Below are positions 1 through 5,931 of a stretch of 7,734 nt of DNA, piece after piece. A model generated the notes under the pieces. It was not told where the DNA came from and did no database searches. It worked only from the letters and a program-made list of their open reading frames with translations. The translations under genes and the position numbers were made by a program. Location of the stretch: positions 202,426-210,159 of the forward strand of contig JADLKH010000004.1 in assembly GCA_015657435.1 (NCBI GenBank), in the 5' to 3' direction. Source of the stretch: Synergistales bacterium. Lineage in GTDB: Bacteria; Synergistota; Synergistia; Synergistales; 79-D21. Position 1 is the stretch's first letter. The number at the start of each line of letters is the position of its first letter.

Positions 1-483
1 CCCGAGAAGGTGGGGCTGAACCTCCTGCCGCTCTTCCGCGAGCGCTACGGCTGCCCGGTCGGGCTCTCGGACCACTCCGGCACCGTCTATCCCGGCCTGG
101 CCGCGGCGGCGCTCGGCGCCCAGGTGATCGAGGTTCACGTGACCCTGTCGAGGGAGATGTTCGGTCCGGACGTAAAAGCTTCCGTGACGACGGGGGAGTT
201 GGCGGCCCTCGCCGAAGGGGTCCGCTGGATCGAGCGGATGAAGGCCGCTCCTGTGGACAAGGATCGGGAGGCGATCGGCATGGAGCCCCTGCGGCGGATC
301 TTCACCAAGAGCCTGGTGGCGGCCCGTCCCATTCCTGAAGGGACGGTCCTGGACCAGGAGATGCTGGCCCTGAAGAAACCGGGGACCGGCATTCCTCCCT
401 CGAAAATCGAAGCGGTCCTGGGACGGCGCACCCGGAAAACCCTTGGGCGTGACGACCAGATCCTGGAGGGGGACCTCGAATGA
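1..483 (+). CDS. neuB: NeuB-type nonulosonic acid synthase, C-terminal part (5' end outside window)
   Basis: The frame is open from base 1 and encodes the last 160 residues, roughly the C-terminal half of a protein usually about 350 residues long. The family condenses phosphoenolpyruvate with an N-acetylhexosamine such as ManNAc, in the cytoplasm, to give a sialic-acid-type nine-carbon acid. Visible are GLSDHSG (fragment residues 21-27), then the IEVH stretch with His46, and GPDVKAS (55-61). His25 and His46 lie 21 residues apart, as do the two metal-ligand histidines of characterised NeuB. The tail from about residue 102 is a typical SAF (antifreeze-like) domain with KSLVAARPIPEGTVL and KKPGTGIPP. 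The TGA stop overlaps the neuC start as ATGA. The adjacent neuC favours a sialic or legionaminic synthase over a pseudaminic one (PseI), but the exact product cannot be read from this fragment. The family call is firm. Confidence 0.93.
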   Translation, partial: PEKVGLNLLPLFRERYGCPVGLSDHSGTVYPGLAAAALGAQVIEVHVTLSREMFGPDVKASVTTGELAALAEGVRWIERMKAAPVDKDREAIGMEPLRRIFTKSLVAARPIPEGTVLDQEMLALKKPGTGIPPSKIEAVLGRRTRKTLGRDDQILEGDLE

Positions 484-1628
484 AGCGGAGGATCGCCGTC
501 GTCGTGACGGCCCGGCCCAGCTACGCCCGGATCAAGACGGCCCTTTCGGCCATGGAGGCCAACCCGGGGATCGAGATGAGTCTCGTGGTGGCCGCCTCGG
601 CGCTGCTGGAGCGCTACGGCAACGCCTCCTCCGTGATCGAGAAGGACGGATTCAGGATCGCGTCCCGGGTCTTCATGCTCCTGGAGGGGGAAACCCCCCA
701 AACCTCTGCCGTCACGACGGGGCTGGGGATTGTGGAGCTGGCGACGGTGTTCGAGAACCTGGCTCCGGACCTGGTGGTCACCATCGGTGACCGGTTCGAG
801 ACCCTGGCGACCGCCACGACCGCGGCTTTCATGAACATCCCTCTGGCCCATGTCCAGGGGGGCGAGGTGACCGGCTCGGTGGACGAGAAGGTTCGCCATG
901 CGGTGACGAAGCTCGCGGACCTGCACCTCGTGGCCACGCAGAGGGCCCGGGAGCGGGTGATCCGCCTGGGGGAGGATCCCGGCAGGGTCTTCGTGACGGG
1001 GTGTCCCTCCATCGACCTGGCCGCGGAGGCCGTCCGCGACGGGGCGAACGTCTTCGACCCGTTCGCTTTCGGCGTGGGGCCGACCCTGGATCTGTCGGGC
1101 CCGTACCTGGTGGTCATGCAGCACCCGGTCACCACCGAGCATGCAAAAGCGCGCGACCAGGCCCTGGAGAGCCTGTACGCCGTCCGGGAACTCGGCCTCC
1201 CGGCCCTCTGGTTCTGGCCGAACCCCGACGCCGGGTCCGACGGGACCTCGAAGGCGATCCGCTGGTTCCGCGAGCACGAGGCTCCCCCGAACATCCACTT
1301 CTTCCGCAACTTTCCGCCCCTGGCGTTCCTGCGGATCCTCAACCGCGCAAGCTGCGTCATCGGCAACTCCAGCGTCGCGATCCGGGAGTGTGCCTTCATG
1401 GGCATCCCGGCGGTCAACATCGGGACTCGGCAGCAAGGCCGGGAACGAGGGAGCAACGTCCTGGACGTTTCCCATGACCGAGGGGCGATCGAGGAGGCCG
1501 CCAGGAGCCAGATCGGGCACGGGCGTTATCCTTCGGACCCGATCTACGGCGACGGCAAGGCGGGAGAGAAGATCGCCGATATCCTGGCGGAAGTTCCCCT
1601 GGACATCGGCAAGAGGCTGCCCTATTGA
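480..1628 (+). CDS. neuC: UDP-N-acetylglucosamine 2-epimerase, hydrolysing (NeuC/WecB family)
   Basis: This 382-residue protein has the usual family length and a two-lobed GT-B-like fold. NeuC enzymes hydrolyse and epimerise UDP-GlcNAc to ManNAc plus UDP, or act on a 2,4-diacetamido relative in the legionaminic route, feeding NeuB. Motifs in order: ARPSYARI in the N-terminal loop (11-18), GDRFET (103-108), HVQGGEVTGSVDE (124-136) followed by VRHAVTK, GCPSID (154-159), QHPVTTE (214-220), GNSS (295-298) and GTRQQGRERGSN (315-326). The last segment is the C-terminal nucleotide-binding stretch shared by these epimerases. The ATG at 480 overlaps the neuB stop as ATGA and has a strong Shine-Dalgarno sequence, GGAGGGGG at 465-472. 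The presence of neuB directly upstream argues for the hydrolysing type over the non-hydrolysing WecB. The first-loop motif differs from the common TGTRAE-like form, so the exact sugar-nucleotide substrate is open. Confidence 0.93.
   Translation: MKRRIAVVVTARPSYARIKTALSAMEANPGIEMSLVVAASALLERYGNASSVIEKDGFRIASRVFMLLEGETPQTSAVTTGLGIVELATVFENLAPDLVVTIGDRFETLATATTAAFMNIPLAHVQGGEVTGSVDEKVRHAVTKLADLHLVATQRARERVIRLGEDPGRVFVTGCPSIDLAAEAVRDGANVFDPFAFGVGPTLDLSGPYLVVMQHPVTTEHAKARDQALESLYAVRELGLPALWFWPNPDAGSDGTSKAIRWFREHEAPPNIHFFRNFPPLAFLRILNRASCVIGNSSVAIRECAFMGIPAVNIGTRQQGRERGSNVLDVSHDRGAIEEAARSQIGHGRYPSDPIYGDGKAGEKIADILAEVPLDIGKRLPY
1612..1616 (+). promoter_or_regulatory. Shine-Dalgarno sequence supporting the TTG start of the deacetylase
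   Basis: AGAGG lies 8 nt before the TTG at 1625. Together with the TTGA overlap this supports a rare start codon, with translation probably coupled to neuC. Confidence 0.55.
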
Positions 1629-2581
1629 GCGCGCACCCGGCGGAGATCCTTGCCGTCACCTACCACTACCTCACGGGGTCGGTTTTCCCCGGCCCGGGGG
1701 TCCACCCGTTCAGGCCGGAGCGGTTCAGGGTCCAGGTGGAGGCGCTGTCCCGCACCTGCCGATTTCTTTCCCTCGGGGATCTTGAGGCCGGGACGCTGCC
1801 GGATCTTGGTGAGGCTTCGCGTTACGCCGTCCTGACCTTCGACGACGGCCTGGCCGAACAGGCCGAGGCGGCCGTTCCGGTTCTGGAGGCCATGGGCATC
1901 CCCGGGGCCTTCTTTCCCTGCACGTCGACGCTGGGGACCGGAAGGCTTCTCCACGTTCACCGGATCCATGCCCTCCAAAGCGCCATGCCGGATTCGGAAC
2001 TGCTGCTTCTTTTCCTGGACCTGGCGGTGCGCCTGGGGTTCGAGGAGAGCGTGGAGATGATCTCGCAGGGGGAGGGTGAGGGCGCCTTGTATCCCTACGA
2101 TTCCCCCGGGACGAGGGTCCTGAAATCGCTGTTCAACTACAGACTGCCCCCGGGTGAAAGGGAAGCCCTGTCCGAGGCCGCGTTTGCCGAAATCTACGGT
2201 CCCGAGGCCCCATGGGCAAAGCGTCTCTACATGAGTCCGGAGACGGTCCGCAAGCTGTCGGAAGCCGGTTTTCTCGGCACCCATACCCACGCGCACCGAC
2301 CTCTCGGCCAACTGGACGGAAAGAGCATCCGGCGGGAGATCGCCGAAAGCCTGGACATCCTGGAGCAAACAACCGGCCGGCGGCCCGTGTCGGTGAGCTA
2401 CCCCTACGGAAATCGCCTGGCGGTCTCGGAGGAGGTTTTTCAGGCCGCGGCGGAGTGCGGCCTCGTCTGCGGCTTCACGACGGAACGGGCGACCAGCCCC
2501 GCCGGAAAGAACCGACTGAACCTGGGCCGTTTCGATGCGGAGGATCTTCCTCCCGGGAAGAGACCGATCGTCGCCCTTTAA
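1625..2581 (+). CDS. Polysaccharide deacetylase (NodB/CE4 family), cytoplasmic
   Basis: The 318-residue product carries the CE4 metal-dependent deacetylase motifs: TFDDG (71-75, catalytic and metal Asp), H-T-x-x-H as His220, Thr221 and His224 (metal ligands), and SYPYGN (258-263, groove motif). The spacing between the first two motifs, about 145 residues, is much longer than in NodB; the insert runs from about 105 to 205. No signal peptide or membrane segment is visible, so the likely substrate is a cytosolic nucleotide- or lipid-linked sugar, not a wall polymer. The TTG start overlaps the neuC stop as TTGA and has AGAGG 8 nt upstream. It keeps the first barrel strand (AVTYHYL, 10-16), which any later start would lose. 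In this operon it probably removes an acetyl group from a sugar made by NeuB/NeuC or a neighbouring residue. Family assignment is firm; the substrate is inferred. Confidence 0.88.
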   Translation: MSAHPAEILAVTYHYLTGSVFPGPGVHPFRPERFRVQVEALSRTCRFLSLGDLEAGTLPDLGEASRYAVLTFDDGLAEQAEAAVPVLEAMGIPGAFFPCTSTLGTGRLLHVHRIHALQSAMPDSELLLLFLDLAVRLGFEESVEMISQGEGEGALYPYDSPGTRVLKSLFNYRLPPGEREALSEAAFAEIYGPEAPWAKRLYMSPETVRKLSEAGFLGTHTHAHRPLGQLDGKSIRREIAESLDILEQTTGRRPVSVSYPYGNRLAVSEEVFQAAAECGLVCGFTTERATSPAGKNRLNLGRFDAEDLPPGKRPIVAL

Positions 2582-2614
2582 ATCCTGAATCGGACCCTGG
2601 AAGGAGTGCGGATA
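2582..2614 (+). promoter_or_regulatory. Intergenic gap with strong ribosome binding site (AAGGAG, 2601-2606)
   Basis: This 33-nt gap is the only one between genes in the window. It contains AAGGAG at 2601-2606, 8 nt before the ATG at 2615. The GTG at 2606 begins inside this site, so it is unlikely to be the start. The gap is too short to hold a convincing promoter, and no terminator hairpin is evident, so the downstream genes are probably co-transcribed with neuBC and the deacetylase. Confidence 0.7.
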
Positions 2615-4291
2615 ATGGTCGAGATCGTTCTGGCGGATCCCCACGCAAGCGTTTTCGAAAGCGGCGGAAGAATCTGGATGGTCGCCGGGTCCGAACCGGC
2701 CCTTTTTCGGAAGGTCGTCGAGAGGGAAACGGTGAAGGGCCGTGATCCGGGAGAGATCCTCCATACTCTTTCACGGACGGCCGAGGAGGGGACGTTCGCC
2801 GTGGTCGAGCCCCTCGGCGGAGGGAAGGAAAAAACGACCCTGATCAAGGGGCTTTCCTCGACGTTCGACCTCTACTACCGACTCGACGGGAACTCGGTCC
2901 ACATTTTCGACCACTACCGCAACGCCCTGGCCTCGATTTCGGTTTCGCAGCGGATTCCGGACGAGGATGCCTATGCCGACCACCTTCTTTTCGCCTACGA
3001 GTACCTCCCGGGGGACCACACGCTCGTGAAGGGGCTCCGTAAGCTGACCTCCGGCGGGAAGGTCGAAATCGGACCAGAGGGCGAAATCAGGTCAAGTCAG
3101 GCGGAGATTCTCCGCCTTCCTCGATGCGGCGAGGGTCCCGACCCGGAAGAGGCCGTCGAAAATCTCGAAGGGATCATCGAGGAGCGGGTTGCCGCCGCGG
3201 TCGCGTCCCGGGGCAGGCCGACGGTGCTTCTTTCCGGCGGCGTCGATTCAACCCTGGTCCTGTCCTGCCTGGAGAAGGGCTCTTCCGCTTTGACGGTGGG
3301 ACTCGACAGCCCGGAATACGCCTTCGAGATGGAGTATGCCCGAAGCGCGGCCCGCCTGCTGGAGGCCGACCACACCCTGGAGATCCTTGAGGAATCCTGT
3401 TTCCGCCGGTCCGTCGTCGAGGTGGTGGAGGCCCTGGGGCAACCCACGGGGACGGTATTTCTTCAGCCGATGGCCTTTCACCGAGCCTTCAGGACGGAGT
3501 CGGCCTTTTTCCTCTATGGCGAAGCGGTGGATGCGCTTTTCGGGTTCAACAAGCTGGCCGGGGTCTTCGACGACGAAAGGCTCGGTCCCCTTGACCGGGA
3601 AGCCCTCGGACGGCCGGTGGAAGACCTGTCGGGATACGCCGCCGGAAGCGGTCTCAGCCCGGATTTCGAGGCGGCTTGCAAAGTCCTCGGCAGGAGCGTG
3701 GCGGAACGCCGCCTGGTGAACCGCCTGAATTTCGCCCTCAACCTCTGCCCCGAACTGGGGCAAATCGAACCGAAACGCAGAAGGATCGGCCATGCGGAAG
3801 CGTTGGCGATCTTCACCCATTTCGGCCACATCCGGGAGTATATCGGCCGAACGCGACAGCAGGCCTTCTGCGTCGGAAAAACGGTGATGTCCCCCTTTGC
3901 CTGCCGAAGCGCCCTCGACCTCGCCCTGTCGATGCCACTGCCGGAGCGCATCCTCAGGGACCGCGTGGTCAAGCATGTGGCGAAATCGCTTTTGGCGCGC
4001 CGGGTTCCCGGCTACCCGGTGCACACCCGCAAGGGGGGCAGCGATGTCCCCCGGACCCGCTTCCTGCAGGAAGGCCCCCTGAAGGACATCTTCCTTGAGG
4101 AAAAGCTTCCGCGCTTCTGGCCCGCGGAGTCTGCGGACCTGCTCCTTCATCCCCGCCGGGAAACAAGTTTCCTGGCCCTCAACGCCCTGGGGTACGCTCT
4201 CTGGCAGAACCGAATTCTGGACAAAACGAACCTCGACCCGATTGCGGGAACGGGTCGATTCAAGGTCGAAGCGGGGGGTGTGCGGGCATGA
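2615..4291 (+). CDS. Asparagine-synthetase-like ATP-dependent ligase, copy 1
   Basis: This 558-residue two-domain protein is close to AsnB in length. Residues 1 to about 165 resemble the Ntn glutaminase domain (LYYRLDG, then FDHYRN at 98-103), but the sequence begins Met-Val. The Cys2 nucleophile is absent, so glutamine hydrolysis is not expected. Residues from about 175 form the ATP-pyrophosphatase domain: SGGVDS (207-212), DSPEYAFEMEYAR (231-243), LGQP (274-277), GEAVDALFG (302-310, Glu303 at the place of the AsnB GEGxDE glutamate), Lys453 in the VVKH segment matching the catalytic Lys of AsnB and beta-lactam synthetase, and RKGGSDVPRTRF (472-483). The ATG at 2615 is chosen over GTG 2606 because of the AAGGAG site and because its N-terminus lines up with the paralogues. 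The family typically adenylates a carboxylate and joins it to an amine or ammonia. The substrate is unknown; a glycan carboxylate is inferred from context. This copy has the most complete set of catalytic residues. Confidence 0.85.
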   Translation: MVEIVLADPHASVFESGGRIWMVAGSEPALFRKVVERETVKGRDPGEILHTLSRTAEEGTFAVVEPLGGGKEKTTLIKGLSSTFDLYYRLDGNSVHIFDHYRNALASISVSQRIPDEDAYADHLLFAYEYLPGDHTLVKGLRKLTSGGKVEIGPEGEIRSSQAEILRLPRCGEGPDPEEAVENLEGIIEERVAAAVASRGRPTVLLSGGVDSTLVLSCLEKGSSALTVGLDSPEYAFEMEYARSAARLLEADHTLEILEESCFRRSVVEVVEALGQPTGTVFLQPMAFHRAFRTESAFFLYGEAVDALFGFNKLAGVFDDERLGPLDREALGRPVEDLSGYAAGSGLSPDFEAACKVLGRSVAERRLVNRLNFALNLCPELGQIEPKRRRIGHAEALAIFTHFGHIREYIGRTRQQAFCVGKTVMSPFACRSALDLALSMPLPERILRDRVVKHVAKSLLARRVPGYPVHTRKGGSDVPRTRFLQEGPLKDIFLEEKLPRFWPAESADLLLHPRRETSFLALNALGYALWQNRILDKTNLDPIAGTGRFKVEAGGVRA

Positions 4292-5931
4292 TCACGGTCG
4301 AGCTGACGGATCCCGGGGCATTTTGCGCGAGAACCCCCCTGGGGTCCTGGTTTGTTTCCGCCGAGAACCCCGGGCGACTGAAGGAGGAGCTTGAAAAGCC
4401 TTCTTTCCTGGCCCTCTCGGAAAAACGGCGAATGGAGCGGCTGGGGGCTCTGGCCGACGACGGGACTCTCCTGCATGTCCCGTCGGACGGGTCCCCCCTG
4501 GAGCTTTACCGGACGATCAACGCCACGCGCGAGCTCTATTTTCGCCGGGACGAACAGGGAAACTGGCTCTTTGGAGACCACTTCCGCAACATGACGGCCT
4601 CCGTTCCGGCGGAAAGCCGCCGGCCGGGCGAAAATGCGCTGCTGGATTTCCTGCTGTACGTTTTCCCCGAGGGAAACTCCACCCTGCTGCGGGGAATCCG
4701 GCGCCTGGTTCCGGGAGAGCTCCGGAGCATCGACTTCCGCACCGGGGAGGAGCGGTCCCGGCAGGCGGAAAACATTCCCTGCGAATCGGCCGAAATGGGG
4801 CTTGCAGAGGCTGTCGCGGCCCTTGAGGAAACCCTGCGGGCGACCTTCGGGGAACCGGCGGACAACGAGTGCGTCCTCTTCTCCGGAGGTGTGGACTCCA
4901 CTCTGGCTCTGCTCTTCCGGCCAGCCGGCACGACGGCCCTGACGATCGGCATCGACACCCCGGAGTTCGCTTTCGAAATGGAATACGCGAGGCAAACGGC
5001 GCGGCTCCTCGGTTCGGCGTGGTCGTTCATCCCCCTGGGAGAGGCGGATTACCGGAAGCATTTCGAGGAAACCATCGTGAACCTGGGACAGCCGGTCCAC
5101 CCGAATTTCCAGGCGGTTTTCCTGAACCGCGCCTTTCAGGAGCCCTTCGGGGTGTTTTGGGGAGCGGACGCTTCGGACACCCTCTTCGGCCATCCCCATA
5201 CGCGGCAGATCCTCGAGCCGGAAAACCGGAAGCGTCACGAAACGCCGCTGGCGGAGTCGTTCGATTCGCCCCGGGGCTACGGCGCCCTCTCGAACACAAC
5301 CCCCGACTTTCGGATCGTCCAGGATCTCTTCGGCGAAAAGGCGGTTTCATGTCGCATCGAGGCACGTTTTTCCAGGGTCCTTGAAAGCGTAAAAATCCGT
5401 CCCGGGAGCGAGGTGGAGGAACATGTCCAGATGGACTCGCTGGTCGAATTCCTGACGAGAACAACCTCTACCGCAAGCCTCAAGAGGCAGGCCGCCGCCG
5501 TCTTCGGCAGGCAAAGCCGGGAACCGTTCTGTTCCAGGGGAGTCCTTCGGATCGCCTCCGCGATTCCGCCGGGAAAAAGATTCCTGCACGACGGGGAATT
5601 CAAGCCCGTCCCCAAGGCTCTCCTGAGAAAACTCCTCCCCGCGTATCCCTTTTACGGCCGCAAGGGGGGCAGCGACATTCCCCGCACCCGCTTCTGCCAG
5701 TCGGGTCCCTTCAAGGGCTTTTTCAGCGAATCGGCCCTTCCGGACCTTTTGCCCGCGAGGGGAAGGGATCTCCTTCTGAACCCCCAGTGGGACTGGAGTT
5801 ACATGACTCTTTCCGCCGCCGCCTTCTCCACCTGGCAGGAAAAGGTCCTGAAAGCCCATCGAATCGAGCGGGTTCCCGGAACCCGGGTGTTCACGCCCGG
5901 CGAATCCGCGGACGGAAAGACGCGGGAATGA
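4288..5931 (+). CDS. Asparagine-synthetase-like ATP-dependent ligase, copy 2
   Basis: A 547-residue paralogue of the preceding gene, joined to it by an ATGA overlap with only a weak G-run (4273-4278) as ribosome site, which suggests translational coupling. It begins Met-Ile, again without Cys2. The N-terminal domain has LYFRRDE and FGDHFRN (95-101). The synthetase domain has SGGVDS (199-204), DTPEFAFEMEYAR (223-235), LGQP (266-269), GADASDTLFG (292-301), Lys439 in the EFKP segment, and RKGGSDIPRTRF (458-469). Aligned on the LFG end of the GEGxDE motif, Asp294 stands where copy 1 has Glu303, a conservative change that keeps an acidic group. The C-terminus has an NPQWDWS...WQ stretch also seen in copy 3. 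Sequence outside the motifs differs much from copy 1, so the duplication is old and the substrate is probably different. The specific reaction is not known. Confidence 0.84.
   Translation: MITVELTDPGAFCARTPLGSWFVSAENPGRLKEELEKPSFLALSEKRRMERLGALADDGTLLHVPSDGSPLELYRTINATRELYFRRDEQGNWLFGDHFRNMTASVPAESRRPGENALLDFLLYVFPEGNSTLLRGIRRLVPGELRSIDFRTGEERSRQAENIPCESAEMGLAEAVAALEETLRATFGEPADNECVLFSGGVDSTLALLFRPAGTTALTIGIDTPEFAFEMEYARQTARLLGSAWSFIPLGEADYRKHFEETIVNLGQPVHPNFQAVFLNRAFQEPFGVFWGADASDTLFGHPHTRQILEPENRKRHETPLAESFDSPRGYGALSNTTPDFRIVQDLFGEKAVSCRIEARFSRVLESVKIRPGSEVEEHVQMDSLVEFLTRTTSTASLKRQAAAVFGRQSREPFCSRGVLRIASAIPPGKRFLHDGEFKPVPKALLRKLLPAYPFYGRKGGSDIPRTRFCQSGPFKGFFSESALPDLLPARGRDLLLNPQWDWSYMTLSAAAFSTWQEKVLKAHRIERVPGTRVFTPGESADGKTRE
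5914..5919 (+). promoter_or_regulatory. Ribosome binding site for copy 3
   Basis: GGAAAG lies 8 nt before the ATG at 5928. It supports that start over an in-frame ATG at 5787, which would add 47 residues lying inside copy 2. Confidence 0.5.

Noticed and set aside
135..1520. Long minus-strand open frame (461 codons) opposite neuB/neuC
   Set aside because: It is a shadow of GC-rich codon bias: Arg-, Gly- and Pro-rich, no recognisable domain, and opposite two clear genes.
2606..2614. GTG start for copy 1
   Set aside because: It begins inside the AAGGAG site that serves the ATG at 2615, and the ATG start matches the paralogue N-termini.
1622..2764. Minus-strand open frame (380 codons) opposite the deacetylase
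   Set aside because: No domain is recognisable, and the + strand frame has all CE4 motifs.
4028..5675. 17-bp direct repeat as a mobile-element or recombination site
   Set aside because: Both copies encode the same conserved protein motif in frame, so shared ancestry or selection explains it without an element.
5787..5927. 47-residue N-terminal extension of copy 3 from an upstream ATG
   Set aside because: It lies inside copy 2, aligns with no paralogue, and the ATG at 5928 has an ATGA overlap and a ribosome site.
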